64,000 nucleotides of DNA from Paraburkholderia solisilvae (GCF_902859875.1 NZ_CADIKF010000005.1:1-64000); one strand, 5' to 3'. Shown: positions 44,117 through 53,384, counted from the first letter of the stretch. The notes: generated by a model not told the origin, from the letters alone. Program-made: numbers and translations.

Positions 44117-45652
44117 CTACGGCGCGTGGCGCCGGCAAGGCGTGTGATCGCCGACGCGTGGGGTGTCGCGTTGCGGGCCAGGCGGCTGCGCGTGCGCTTG
44201 ATGCTGTGCCCGCGCATGAGGATGCGGATCGACGCAGCGCGCGAGCAGTGCCGCAATCAGCAGCACGCCGGCCGAAATGGCGGTGGCCGTATGCAGACCG
44301 TTCACGATGTGTGCAGCTTGTGCGCCGCTCGCGAGCGCGCCGAACGCTGCGACGCCGATCGCGCCGCCGGCCTGGCGCGCGGTGTTCAGGACGGCGGAAG
44401 CGGTGCCGGCGCGCCGCGCATCAACCGATGCGAGCACCGAGGTCGTCATCGCGGGGACGGCGAGTCCCATGCCGGACGGAATCAGCAGGAAAGGCAGCAG
44501 TAGCGCCCATGACGGCGTATGCGCACCGACCCGCAGCAACCACCCATAGCCGAGAGCGGCAACCAGCGCGCCCAGCAGCATCGGCACGCGTGTGCCGTAG
44601 CGGCCCACCACCCAGCCGCTCGCGACGTTCGACAACAGGAAGCCGCCAGTCAGCGGCAGGAACGCAAGGCCCGCCTGCAACGGCGTATCGCCGCGCACCC
44701 GCTGCAGAAACAGGCTCAACACGAACACGACGCCGTAGTACGTCAGATTCACACACACGCCGAACAGGACTGCGGCGCTGAACGTGCGGTTGCCGAACAG
44801 CGCAAGCGGCAGCATCGGCGTGGCGACACGCCGCTCGGTTGCGATAAACGCAAGCGCTGTGACGAGCGCGAGCCCGAGGCCGCCTGCGACGAGCGGATGC
44901 GCGAGTCCGAGCGGCCGCCATTCGATCACGGCGCCGGTGAACGCAGTCAACGCGATGACCGCGAGCACCTGGCCGAGCGGATCGATGCCGCGCGCGACAG
45001 GTTCCGATGCCGGCGTCCGCGTTGGCTTCGCTTTGGGCAGCCACGCGAACGTCGCAGCGAGGCCTGCCGCGCACAACGGCAGGTTGACGAGAAAGATGCT
45101 GCGCCAGCCGAACGCATCGATCAGCAGACCGCCGACGACGGGGCCCGCGGCGATCGAAATCGCGCCGGCAGCGGTCCATAAGCCGACAGCGCGCGCACGC
45201 AGTTTCGGGTCATGCGCGCAGGACTGATTGAGCAGCGCCAGCGAATTCGGCAGCATCGCGGCCGCGCCGACGCCCTGGCACGCGCGTGCCGCGACCAGCA
45301 GTGCATCGTTCGCCGCGAGTCCGCACAGCAGCGACGCGAACGCGAATAGCGCAATGCCGGCCGCGAATATCCGGCGCGCGCCGAAGCGGTCGCCGAGCGC
45401 GCCTGCCGACAGCATCAGCACCGCGAACGCAAGCGTGTAGGCGTCGACGATCCATTGCAGCGCGGTCACATTCGCATGCAGGTCGGCGCCGATCCGCGCG
45501 AGCGCGACATTGACGATCGTCACATCGAGTTGCGTGACGACGAAGCCGACGCTGACGGTCGCGACGATCCGCGCGAGCGCAGGTGTCAGACGCGCCGGGG
45601 CAGACGGCGGTTGGGGCGAGGGGGAACGGTGAAGGATCTTCATGTGATCCAT
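44117..45652 (-). CDS. MFS drug transporter, DHA2 (14-helix) family
   Basis: A protein of about 511 residues with 14 predicted transmembrane helices. Motif A-like GALGDRFGARRIF and TM1 TQLDVTIVNVALARIG are typical of EmrB/QacA-type DHA2 transporters, which export drugs or toxic compounds using the proton gradient. The C-terminus (about 30 residues) is His/Pro/Arg-rich. ATGs at 45652 and 45643 are both possible starts; neither has a clear ribosome site. No EmrA-type adaptor adjoins. Confidence 0.9.
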   Translation of the reverse strand: MDHMKILHRSPSPQPPSAPARLTPALARIVATVSVGFVVTQLDVTIVNVALARIGADLHANVTALQWIVDAYTLAFAVLMLSAGALGDRFGARRIFAAGIALFAFASLLCGLAANDALLVAARACQGVGAAAMLPNSLALLNQSCAHDPKLRARAVGLWTAAGAISIAAGPVVGGLLIDAFGWRSIFLVNLPLCAAGLAATFAWLPKAKPTRTPASEPVARGIDPLGQVLAVIALTAFTGAVIEWRPLGLAHPLVAGGLGLALVTALAFIATERRVATPMLPLALFGNRTFSAAVLFGVCVNLTYYGVVFVLSLFLQRVRGDTPLQAGLAFLPLTGGFLLSNVASGWVVGRYGTRVPMLLGALVAALGYGWLLRVGAHTPSWALLLPFLLIPSGMGLAVPAMTTSVLASVDARRAGTASAVLNTARQAGGAIGVAAFGALASGAQAAHIVNGLHTATAISAGVLLIAALLARCVDPHPHARAQHQAHAQPPGPQRDTPRVGDHTPCRRHAP

Positions 45653-45854
45653 GTTATGGCTGCGCGCTGCCACGAAGTTTCACAGTCTCGTGAAGCGTCG
45701 ATGCAAGGTCCGGACCGCGCAGGAGCGCGGCACGCACGGCCAGCGCGCACGATCGTACGCCGCACCGCATACGCAATTTCAGACTGGTCTTATGGGCATG
45801 GGTATTTCGTGCCCAGAGAATCGCCACCGAGGCTACTAGTCGAGAATTTTTACA

Positions 45855-46580
45855 ATGCGTATAGCAATCCTTCAACGAGACCCGGTGCGCAGCAAGCAGC
45901 TGGAGCGAATCCTGGTGCAGGCCGGCCATAGCTGCATGGTCTATGACGATGGTTTAACGATGGCCAAGGCGCTCGCGCGATCCACTGCGGATCTGCTGGT
46001 GCTCGATTGGCACGGTGTGCGAATGTCCGGTGCGGACGTGCTCAAATCGACGCGCGCGGTGAGCGGGGATCGCGTGCCGGTGATCTTTGTCTCAACCGAC
46101 GACTCCGAAGAAAGCGTGGTGCGCGCGCTGGCCGCCGGTGCGGACGACTACGTGACGTTCCCGGTGCGCATTGCCGAGTTCCGCGAACGGGTCACCGCGC
46201 TGTTGCGGCGCGCGTATCCGGAGCGCTTCGGCGTCACCAGCTTCGACGTCGGCCCCTACCACTTTGACACGCGCCGCCAGATCGTCACGTTGCGCGGCGT
46301 GCCGGTGCAATTGTCGGGCACGCAATATCGTCTTGCGTCGCTGTTCTTTTCGAATGTGGGCCGCGTGCTGTCGCGCGACCATATCTTTGCGATGGTGTGG
46401 GGGCGTGAGTTCCGCGAGGTCACGCGCACCATCGATAGTCACGTGTCGCGTCTACGCCTGTTGCTGCAGATCGAGCCGCACAACGATTACCGTCTGCAGC
46501 CCGTGTACAAGAGCGGCTACCGGCTGCTTTGCGTGCGCACGGAAAACGAAGCGGCAGCGGTCGAGCCCGCTGCCGCCTGA
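45855..46580 (+). CDS. Orphan OmpR-family response regulator with atypical receiver
   Basis: A 241-residue protein: receiver domain (1-120) and C-terminal winged helix (TRTIDSHVSRLRLLLQ, KSGYRLL). The phospho-acceptor Asp51 is present (VLDWHG). The N-terminal acidic pair is ILQRDP rather than DD/ED. The invariant lysine before Pro (K-P) is replaced in DDYVTFPV. This is an atypical or pseudo-receiver that may not be regulated by ordinary phosphorylation. No histidine kinase lies nearby. Confidence 0.88.
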   Translation: MRIAILQRDPVRSKQLERILVQAGHSCMVYDDGLTMAKALARSTADLLVLDWHGVRMSGADVLKSTRAVSGDRVPVIFVSTDDSEESVVRALAAGADDYVTFPVRIAEFRERVTALLRRAYPERFGVTSFDVGPYHFDTRRQIVTLRGVPVQLSGTQYRLASLFFSNVGRVLSRDHIFAMVWGREFREVTRTIDSHVSRLRLLLQIEPHNDYRLQPVYKSGYRLLCVRTENEAAAVEPAAA

Positions 46581-46617
46581 TCGTTGCCACCTGATTGTTG
46601 TCAACTGAGCATGCCTC

Positions 46618-46650
46618 ACGCAACGCGCGGCGCGTAGCCGCGCGTTGCGT
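46618..46650. terminator. Bidirectional terminator hairpin
   Basis: A perfect 14-bp stem ACGCAACGCGCGGC/GCCGCGCGTTGCGT (46618-46631, 46637-46650) with a GCGTA loop, between the convergent response regulator and binding-protein genes. On the plus strand a CTTTTT run lies a few bases after it. Confidence 0.75.
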
Positions 46651-46653
46651 CGG

Positions 46654-47796
46654 TCAGCTTTTTCCGCCGATCGTATCCATCGGCACGAAGCCGCCTTTTT
46701 CCACCTTGTAGATCGTCACCGGCGCGTCTTTCAGGTCGCCTTTCGCGTCATACGCGACGTCGTTCGACGTGACGCCCTTGATGGTCACCTTGTCGAGCCA
46801 CGGCGTGTACACCTTCGGGTCGGTCGAGTTCGCTTCCTTCATCGCTGTGAGCAGCGCGATCGTGCCGTCGTACGAGTACGGCGAGTACGTGACCGGGTCT
46901 TCGTGGAAGCGCGTCTTGTAGCGCGTTTCGAAGCCGGCGAAGCCTGGCATCTTCTCTTTCGGCAAGCCGCCCATATAGACAATCGAGCCTTCCGCCGCGC
47001 TGCCGCCGACCTTCAGGAAGGTCGGCGATTTCGACATCTCGCCGGTGATAAACGCCGACTTGATGCCGAGCTGACGCATCTTGCGGATCATCGGCGAGGA
47101 TTGCGCGTCGCCGCCGCCATAAAAGATCGCGTCCGGGTCGAGGCCCTTCATGTTAGTCAGGATGGCGGAGAAATCGAGCGCCTTGTCGTTCGTATAGTCA
47201 CGTTTGACAATGGTGCCGCCCGCCGCCGTCACGGCTGCCGCGAACTCGTCGGCAATTCCCTGGCCGTATGCGGTACGGTCGTCGATGATGGCGACGCGCT
47301 TGTATTTCAGGTGATTGACCACGTACGCACCCATAACGCTGCCGGCTTGCGAATCGCTCGTCAGCAGGCGGTAGGTCGTCTTGTAGCCGCGCGCGGTGTA
47401 CACCGGCGAGGTCGCCATCGATACCTGCGGCAGGCCGGCGCGGTTGTACAGGTCCGAAGCCGGAATGCTCGTGCCCGAGTTGAAGTGGCCGACAATGCCG
47501 TGCACGCCGTCGTCGATCAGCCGCTGCGCGACCGTCGTGCCGGTGCGCGGGTCGGCCTGGTCGTCTTCCGACGTCAACGCGAAGGTAACCGGCTTGCCGC
47601 CGATTACCGGATGCGTCGCGTTGAAATCGTCGATGGCGAGCTGCGCGCCCTTTTGCATGTCAGTGCCGTAGTTCGACTGCTGGCCGGTCAACGGCGCGGC
47701 AAAACCGATCTGCACGACGTCGGTGTCCGCGGCTTGCGTGCCGGTTGCGTACGCGAGCGCCGATGCGATCACGATCTGCGATATCTTCAGCTTCAC
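46654..47796 (-). CDS. Branched-chain amino-acid-type ABC substrate-binding protein
   Basis: A 380-residue LivJ-family periplasmic binding protein. The start is a GTG behind GGGGAG. The signal peptide covers residues 1-22 (cut after TQA), and the mature protein begins DTDVVQIGFAAPLTGQQSNYG. It lies downstream of the deaminase gene on the same strand (194-base gap) in a hydroxyproline locus, so uptake of hydroxyproline is a reasonable guess. No matching permease or ATPase is encoded in the window, so it must share components encoded elsewhere. Confidence 0.9.
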   Translation of the reverse strand: MKLKISQIVIASALAYATGTQAADTDVVQIGFAAPLTGQQSNYGTDMQKGAQLAIDDFNATHPVIGGKPVTFALTSEDDQADPRTGTTVAQRLIDDGVHGIVGHFNSGTSIPASDLYNRAGLPQVSMATSPVYTARGYKTTYRLLTSDSQAGSVMGAYVVNHLKYKRVAIIDDRTAYGQGIADEFAAAVTAAGGTIVKRDYTNDKALDFSAILTNMKGLDPDAIFYGGGDAQSSPMIRKMRQLGIKSAFITGEMSKSPTFLKVGGSAAEGSIVYMGGLPKEKMPGFAGFETRYKTRFHEDPVTYSPYSYDGTIALLTAMKEANSTDPKVYTPWLDKVTIKGVTSNDVAYDAKGDLKDAPVTIYKVEKGGFVPMDTIGGKS

Positions 47797-47990
47797 TGTG
47801 ACTCCCCGAGTATGAATGCACACCGGCACGGCAAGCGATGCGTGCCGCGGGTGCGTCGTTGACAAGCGTGGTGCTGCGACTGCCGTAAAACACGGCGTAC
47901 GTGCGGGTTGAGCACGCATGCCGCGGGTGGGCGCAAAAAAACGGCAACAGCGCGAAAAACGCAAACAGCGAAAAACGCGCGTCGCTGCGG

Positions 47991-48896
47991 TTACAGCTTC
48001 GGCAGGGCCGGGCGCGCTTCGATCGAGCGGCGAATCAGCGCTTCGACGGCCTTGCGCTCGTCGCCCGCGAGCGGCAGACGCGGCGGCCGTACCGGCTCGG
48101 TGCCGAGGCCGACGATCGCTTCGGCAAGCTTGATGTTCTGCACGAGCTTGGCCGACACGTCGAGCGCGAGCAGCGGCGCAAACCAGCGGTAGATCGCACG
48201 CGCCTCTTCGACGCGGCCGGCCTTGAACAGCTTGTAGATCGCCACCGTCTCATGCGGGAATGCGCAGACGAGGCCCGCGACCCAGCCGTGCGCGCCCATC
48301 AGCATCGCCTCGAGCGCGAGGTTGTCGACGCCGCACAGAATCGCGTAACGGTCGCCGACCGCGTTGATCAGATCGGTCACGCGCCGCACGTCGCCGCACG
48401 ATTCCTTGATCGCGACGATTTTCTTTTCATCGGCGATTTCCGCAAACATCTCGGGCGTCATGTCGACGCCGTACGCGAGCGGATTGTTGTAGATCATCAG
48501 CGGCAAACTGCTTGCATTCGCAACCATGCGGAAATGGTTGAGCGTTTCGCGCCGGTCCGACAGATAGCGCAGGCCGGGCAGCACCATATAGCCGGCCGCG
48601 CCGTGCTTCGCTCCGGCTTCGGCCTGGCGGCACGCGTCGAGCGTGCTGTTTTCAGCGATGGTCAGCAGCACCGGCACGCGGCCCCGCGCCGCTTCGACGG
48701 CGATATCGAGCACCTGCAGCTTTTCATCGAGAGAAAGCGTCGACGCTTCGCCGAGCGAGCCGCATACGATGCTGCCGTCGACGCCCGCGTCGATCTGTGC
48801 CTCGATATTCTTCCCGGTCCACCCGCGGTCTATGCTGAAATCCGCGTTGAATTTGGTGGTGACGGCGGGCATTACGCCTTCCCAGATGTGCGCCAC
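47991..48896 (-). CDS. lhpC: Pyrroline-4-hydroxy-2-carboxylate deaminase (DapA family)
   Basis: A 301-residue DHDPS/NAL-superfamily TIM barrel. The Schiff-base lysine is in VAIKESCGD and a substrate-loop Tyr is in MIYNNPLAYG. Context assigns it to the hydroxyproline pathway, converting delta1-pyrroline-4-hydroxy-2-carboxylate to alpha-ketoglutarate semialdehyde with loss of ammonia. The start is a GTG preceded by AGGAGAG. It is divergent from the epimerase gene across a 380-base region with a paired repeat. The alternative for the fold, dihydrodipicolinate synthase, is unlikely here. Confidence 0.9.
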   Translation of the reverse strand: MAHIWEGVMPAVTTKFNADFSIDRGWTGKNIEAQIDAGVDGSIVCGSLGEASTLSLDEKLQVLDIAVEAARGRVPVLLTIAENSTLDACRQAEAGAKHGAAGYMVLPGLRYLSDRRETLNHFRMVANASSLPLMIYNNPLAYGVDMTPEMFAEIADEKKIVAIKESCGDVRRVTDLINAVGDRYAILCGVDNLALEAMLMGAHGWVAGLVCAFPHETVAIYKLFKAGRVEEARAIYRWFAPLLALDVSAKLVQNIKLAEAIVGLGTEPVRPPRLPLAGDERKAVEALIRRSIEARPALPKL

Positions 48897-48976
48897 GACT
48901 GCTCTCCTGATGTTGATGAATCGATCGCAGTGTAAGCACGGAAAAAAAGGCCGTCTTGCGCGATTCGCGCGTGCCG

Positions 48977-48992
48977 CGTGACGATTTCAGCA
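48977..48992. promoter_or_regulatory. Hydroxyproline-locus operator, lhpC side
   Basis: CGTGACGATTTCAGCA, 81 bases upstream of lhpC. It is the exact reverse complement of 49207-49222, so read toward each gene the element is identical. Confidence 0.75.
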
Positions 48993-49206
48993 TAGTCGGG
49001 CGAGCGACGAATAGGTGTCCTGATCCGCTCTGGCGTTGATGGTGGGGCAATTGGGGTTGACACCAGGTGGTCGCCCGTACGGCCGAACCGCAGAAGAAGA
49101 ACGCTGCGTCGAGCCGGTTTCCGCTACGCGCGACGCACACCTTTCGGCTGCTGCCGCAGCAGGCGCGGCGGCGCTTCGCTACAATCACGCACGGCTGTGT
49201 AAGCTG

Positions 49207-49222
49207 TGCTGAAATCGTCACG
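49207..49222. promoter_or_regulatory. Hydroxyproline-locus operator, epimerase side
   Basis: TGCTGAAATCGTCACG, 55 bases upstream of the epimerase start. Perfect inverted partner of 48977-48992. Probably bound by the AraC-type regulator at 53385. Confidence 0.75.
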
Positions 49223-49276
49223 AACGGCGCGCAGCGAGGTCAAGACTCGCGCGGGCTGCGTTTCTACCATGTCGCC

Positions 49277-50233
49277 ATGAAAACCCTGAACGTCATCGAT
49301 TCACACACCGGCGGCGAGCCCACGCGGCTTGTCGTATCCGGCGGCCCGGACCTCGGCAGCGGCACGCTGGCCGAGCGGCTCGATGTTTTCCGTACGCGCT
49401 TCGACAACTGGCGGGCCGGCATCGTGACCGAGCCGCGCGGCTCGGATGTCGTCGTCGGCGGGTTGCTGTGCGAGCCGCACGATCCGGAATGCGCGGCGGG
49501 CGCGATCTTTTTCAACAATGTCGGGTATCTCGGCATGTGCGGGCACGGCACGATCGGGCTCGTCGTGTCGCTCGCGCATAGAGGGCGTATCGGTCCCGGA
49601 CGGCACAGGATCGAGACGCCGGTCGGCATCGTCGAAGCGACGCTGAACGACGACCTGAGCGTGTCGGTGCGTAATGTGCCGTCGTACCGCTACCGGAAGG
49701 ACGTGCGCGTCGACGTGCCGGGTTACGGTACATTCAACGGCGATATCGCCTGGGGCGGCAACTGGTTTTTTCTAGTCGCCGACCATGGGCGCACACTCGA
49801 GGCCGCGCATCTCGCCGAACTGACCACGTTCAGTTCGACGCTGCGTGACGCGTTGAGTGCGTCGGGTATAACCGGCGCCGCGGACGGATATATCGACCAC
49901 ATCGAACTGTTCGGACCTGGTTCGCGCGACGGCATCGACAGCCGCAGCTTCGTGCTGTGCCCGGGCAATGCATACGATCGTTCGCCGTGCGGCACCGGCA
50001 CGAGCGCGAAGATTGCGTGCCTCGCGGCCGACGGCAAGCTCGCGCCGGGCGCGGTGTGGCGTCAGGAAAGCATCATCGGCAGCGTGTTCGAGGCGAGCTA
50101 TGCGAGCGCGGACAGCATCGACGGTCTGGCGGCCATCGTGCCGACGATCACCGGCCATGCGCACATCATGGCGGAGAGCCGCTTGTGTTTCGACGAACGC
50201 GACCCGTTTGCGTGGGGTATTCCGACGCGATGA
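49277..50233 (+). CDS. lhpA: 4-hydroxyproline 2-epimerase
   Basis: A 318-residue proline racemase-family enzyme. Both active-site cysteines of the epimerase are present: Cys88 in GMCGHGTIG and Cys238 in [10 protein letters not shown]. It converts trans-4-hydroxy-L-proline to cis-4-hydroxy-D-proline, the first step of the pathway. The start is the ATG matching the family N-terminus [19 protein letters not shown]; a longer in-frame reading upstream is not supported. It is followed by the dehydrogenase genes in one operon. Confidence 0.94.
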   Translation: MKTLNVIDSHTGGEPTRLVVSGGPDLGSGTLAERLDVFRTRFDNWRAGIVTEPRGSDVVVGGLLCEPHDPECAAGAIFFNNVGYLGMCGHGTIGLVVSLAHRGRIGPGRHRIETPVGIVEATLNDDLSVSVRNVPSYRYRKDVRVDVPGYGTFNGDIAWGGNWFFLVADHGRTLEAAHLAELTTFSSTLRDALSASGITGAADGYIDHIELFGPGSRDGIDSRSFVLCPGNAYDRSPCGTGTSAKIACLAADGKLAPGAVWRQESIIGSVFEASYASADSIDGLAAIVPTITGHAHIMAESRLCFDERDPFAWGIPTR

Positions 50234-50327
50234 CGTCAGTCTTAGCGGTGCGTACGGCGGCCGGCCCGGTTGTACGCGCAACTATCGTGCGCACAGCGAG
50301 CCGGCTTGCCGCAATACGGGGCAAGCG

Positions 50328-51515
50328 ATGAAAGCGGATGCGCTGATCGTCGGCGCGGGCATCGTCGGCGCTGCGTGCGCGGCGGAACTCGCTGCGCGTG
50401 GCCTGCGCGTGACGGTGCTGGATGCGCAAGGTATCGGTGGTGGCGCGACGGCGGCGGGCATGGGGCATATCGTCGTGATGCACGATTCGCCGGCCGAATT
50501 CGCGCTGAGCCGTTACTCGCGCGATTTGTGGCTCGAGCTCGCGCCGCGCTTGCGCGCGCGCGACGCGTTCGCGCGCTGCGGCACGCTGTGGGTCGCAGCG
50601 GACGACGAGGAATGGCAGGCTGCGCAAGTCATGCATGACGCGTTTGCCGCACAGCGCGTTTCCTCGCAACTGCTCGACGCGAGTGCGTTGCGCGCGTGCG
50701 AGCCCGCGCTGGCGCACGGCATGGCCGGCGGCCTGCGTGTCGAGCGCGACAGCATCGTCTATGCGCCGGCGGCGGCACAGTGGCTGCTGACGTTGTCGCC
50801 GGCCGCGGCGCGTATCGATGTGCGGCTCGGCGCGCGAGCCGTGGCGGTCGACGCACGGTCCGTCACGCTCGACGATGGCGAACGCATCGAGGCGGCGCAT
50901 GTGATCGTCGCGAACGGCGCAGCCGCAACGGAGCTCGTGCGGTCGTTGCCGATACAACCAAAGAAAGGCCATCTGCTGATCACCGATCGCTATCCCGGGC
51001 TGATCCGGCATCAACTGCTGGAGCTCGGCTACATCAAGAGCGCGCATCATGCGGCGGGCACGTCGGTGGCGTTCAATGCGCAGCCGCGGCCGACCGGGCA
51101 ATTGCTGATCGGCTCGTCGCGCCAGTTCGACACGAACGATCCCGCCGTCGAGATGCCGGTGCTGGCGCACATGCTGCGCCGCGCGGCACGTTATCTGCCC
51201 GCGTTGCCCGGGCTGAACGGGATTCGGGCGTGGACCGGGTTTCGCGCCGCGACGCCCGATGGGTTGCCGCTGATCGGTCGGGTAGAGGAGCCGGGGGCCG
51301 GTCATCCGGAGCGCGACTACTCGGAGGCGATTCGTCCGGAGGCCGGCCATTCCACCGCCGGTGTCTGGCTTGCAGTCGGCCACGAGGGCCTCGGCGTGAC
51401 GACATCGCTTGCGACCGCGCAATTGCTCGCCGCGCAAATCACCGGCGGCGCGGCAGGCATTCCCGCCGAACCCTATCTTCCTTCGCGTTTTGCACGGGGA
51501 GTCTGCCATGCGTGA
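50328..51515 (+). CDS. D-hydroxyproline dehydrogenase, DAO-type FAD subunit (beta)
   Basis: A 395-residue flavoprotein of the glycine/D-amino-acid oxidase family. Rossmann motif ALIVGAGIVGAACAAELAAR at the N-terminus; C-terminal VWLAVGHEGLGVTTSLATAQ. It oxidises cis-4-hydroxy-D-proline to pyrroline-4-hydroxy-2-carboxylate, passing electrons to the other subunits. Its stop overlaps the next gene by 8 bases. This matches the three-subunit (HcnABC-like) D-hydroxyproline dehydrogenase of Pseudomonas aeruginosa. Confidence 0.9.
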   Translation: MKADALIVGAGIVGAACAAELAARGLRVTVLDAQGIGGGATAAGMGHIVVMHDSPAEFALSRYSRDLWLELAPRLRARDAFARCGTLWVAADDEEWQAAQVMHDAFAAQRVSSQLLDASALRACEPALAHGMAGGLRVERDSIVYAPAAAQWLLTLSPAAARIDVRLGARAVAVDARSVTLDDGERIEAAHVIVANGAAATELVRSLPIQPKKGHLLITDRYPGLIRHQLLELGYIKSAHHAAGTSVAFNAQPRPTGQLLIGSSRQFDTNDPAVEMPVLAHMLRRAARYLPALPGLNGIRAWTGFRAATPDGLPLIGRVEEPGAGHPERDYSEAIRPEAGHSTAGVWLAVGHEGLGVTTSLATAQLLAAQITGGAAGIPAEPYLPSRFARGVCHA

Positions 51516-51777
51516 TGCGAACGGCGAACGCGTGCGCGTGAGCATCGACGGGCGTACGCTCGAGGTGCCGGACGGTTCGACGGTCGCGGCCGCGCTCGCG
51601 ATAAGTGCGGGCATCGCCGGCACGCGCACATCGGTTAGCGGCATGCCGCGCACCGCGCTGTGCGGCATGGGCATCTGCCAGGAATGCCGCGTGACCATCG
51701 ACGGTTGCGCGCACATGCTTGCGTGCCAGACGCTATGCCGCGACGGCCAGATGATCGAAACGACCGCCCCGCACTGA
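51508..51777 (+). CDS. D-hydroxyproline dehydrogenase, small [2Fe-2S] subunit (gamma)
   Basis: An 89-residue ferredoxin-like subunit (HcnA type). Cysteines are arranged as ALCGMGICQECRV and then MLACQT, the four-Cys [2Fe-2S] pattern. GGGGAG upstream; it overlaps the beta subunit gene and ends 6 bases before the alpha subunit gene. Confidence 0.93.
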   Translation: MRDANGERVRVSIDGRTLEVPDGSTVAAALAISAGIAGTRTSVSGMPRTALCGMGICQECRVTIDGCAHMLACQTLCRDGQMIETTAPH

Positions 51778-51783
51778 AACGAC

Positions 51784-53172
51784 ATGAACCGACAACACTA
51801 TGACGTCGTCGTGGTCGGCGCGGGTCCCGCGGGGCTGAGTGCCGCGCGGGCGGCGGCCCGTAACGGCGCCCGCGTTGCCGTGCTCGACGACAACCCGCGC
51901 GCGGGCGGCCAGATCTGGCGTCACGGCCCGCAACATCCGCCGGCGCCCGCGTTGAGCGAGCGCCTCGCCGCATTGCAACGCGCAGATAACGTCGTGCTGT
52001 GGTCGTCAGCGCGCGTCGTCGCGCCACTCGACGAACGTGGATTGCTCGTCGAATCCGCGGCGCACGGTGCGCTTCGACTGGGCTACGAACGTCTGATTCT
52101 CGCGACTGGCGCGCGCGAGCGGCTTCTGCCGTTCGACGGCTGGACCTTGCCGGGCGTGACTGGCGCGGGCGGCCTGCAGGCGCTGATCAAAGGCGGCGTG
52201 CCGGTGCGCGGCGAGCGCATCGTGATCGCCGGCAGCGGGCCGTTGCTGATCGCGTCGCTTGCCACCGCGCGGCAAGCGGGGGCCAAGGTCGTCGCGGTCG
52301 TCGAGCAGGCGCCGTGGACGGCGCTCGTGCGCTTCGGCATCGGGCTGGCTGCGACGCCGTCGAAGCTATGGCAGGCCGCACAGCTTACGCGCGGTTTTGC
52401 GGGACTGCGCTATTGGACCGGCGGCGTGGTGCGTGAGGCGCTGGGCGACGGGCGCGTCGAGCGGGTGAGAATCCAGATCCAGCGCGGTCTGGCTCACAAC
52501 AGCAGCCGTGGTGGCTGCGGCACAAGCGGCAACCCAAGCGGCGACGCGGCCAATGACGTTGTGCTCGAGTGCGAGCGCATCGCGTGCGGTTATGGTCTCG
52601 TACCGAACATTACGCTTGGCGAAGCGCTTGGCTGCGCGATACGCGGCGATGACGCAGCGGGCAGTGCGCTCGTGGTTGACGAAACACAACGCACGTCGCT
52701 CGAACATGTGTTTGCGGCGGGCGAATGCACCGGCATCGGCGGAATGGAACTGGCGAGCGTCGAAGGGGAGATTGCCGGTTTGATTGCGGCGGGTGCGACG
52801 CGCGAAGCGCAAAGCTTGCATACGCGGCGCGATCGGTGGCGGCTTTTTGCGAAACGTGTCGAGCGCGCGTTTGCGCTCGGCGAGGCGGCGCGCGCGTTGC
52901 CGTCCGACGATACCGTGCTGTGCCGCTGCGAAGATGTCACGTGCGGTCAAATGCGCGAGCACACGAACTGGCGCGACGCGAAACTGCAAACACGTTGCGG
53001 CATGGGGCCGTGCCAGGGGCGTATCTGTGCGACGGCAGCCGCGGTTTATTTTGGCTGGCATGCCGGACCGGCACGGCCGCCGTTCAGTCCCGCGCGGATC
53101 GCAACGCTGCTCGAGGCCGCGGCGGACGCGGCGCTGGATATCGCACCGCACACCGCGCCAGCGGACGAATAG
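51784..53172 (+). CDS. D-hydroxyproline dehydrogenase, NAD(P)/FAD-type subunit (alpha)
   Basis: A 462-residue oxidoreductase. The N-terminal FAD motif VVVVGAGPAGLSAARAAAR is followed by a second nucleotide-binding fold (RIVIAGSGPLLIASLATAR). The C-terminal BFD-like domain has four cysteines (LCRCEDVTC and CGMGPCQGRIC) for another iron-sulfur cluster. It passes electrons from the beta subunit onward. A low-complexity Ser/Gly/Asn insert lies around residues 238-256. Twelve copies of a 7-base repeat begin 5 bases after the stop. Confidence 0.92.
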   Translation: MNRQHYDVVVVGAGPAGLSAARAAARNGARVAVLDDNPRAGGQIWRHGPQHPPAPALSERLAALQRADNVVLWSSARVVAPLDERGLLVESAAHGALRLGYERLILATGARERLLPFDGWTLPGVTGAGGLQALIKGGVPVRGERIVIAGSGPLLIASLATARQAGAKVVAVVEQAPWTALVRFGIGLAATPSKLWQAAQLTRGFAGLRYWTGGVVREALGDGRVERVRIQIQRGLAHNSSRGGCGTSGNPSGDAANDVVLECERIACGYGLVPNITLGEALGCAIRGDDAAGSALVVDETQRTSLEHVFAAGECTGIGGMELASVEGEIAGLIAAGATREAQSLHTRRDRWRLFAKRVERAFALGEAARALPSDDTVLCRCEDVTCGQMREHTNWRDAKLQTRCGMGPCQGRICATAAAVYFGWHAGPARPPFSPARIATLLEAAADAALDIAPHTAPADE

Positions 53173-53176
53173 GCGA

Positions 53177-53260
53177 CGCAAACCGCAAACCGCAAACCGC
53201 AAACCGCAAACCGCAAACCGCAAACCGCAAACCGCAAACCGCAAACCGCAAACCGCAAAC
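53177..53260. repeat. Tandem heptanucleotide repeat (CGCAAAC) x 12
   Basis: Twelve perfect, uninterrupted copies of CGCAAAC plus a partial thirteenth, starting 5 bases after the alpha subunit stop. The copies are identical, so recent expansion or slippage is likely. It lies between the catabolic operon and the promoter of the AraC gene. Confidence 0.95.
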
Positions 53261-53327
53261 CGCAACCCACCGCTTCTGCACAACCCCTCCGGCGCGCCCC
53301 GAATTCTTTCACCTGTCCGTGCGGCCC

Positions 53328-53333
53328 TATAAT
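53328..53333 (+). promoter_or_regulatory. Candidate -10 element of the AraC gene
   Basis: A perfect TATAAT 51 bases upstream of the AraC start codon. The -35 position 17 bases before it (TCTTTC) is a poor match, which fits an activated or weak promoter. Confidence 0.45.
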
Positions 53334-53384
53334 CGTGCGCACACGACACCGGCACCGCACCCGCGACATATCGGAACCCGCAGA

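Larger units (their letters stand above)
48897..49276. other. Divergent regulatory region of the hydroxyproline locus
   Basis: 380 bases without a gene, between lhpC and the epimerase gene. It contains a perfect 16-bp inverted repeat, one copy near each start codon (described separately). Confidence 0.65.

Noticed and set aside
53177..53260. CRISPR-like array
   Set aside because: The units are 7 bases with no spacers, and no cas genes are present; it is a simple tandem repeat.
52366..53355. Open frames encoding repeated Phe-Ala-Val-Cys-Gly-Leu or Lys-Pro-Gln-Thr-Ala-Asn units
   Set aside because: They are produced by the 7-base tandem repeat and lie beside or antisense to the dehydrogenase subunit gene.
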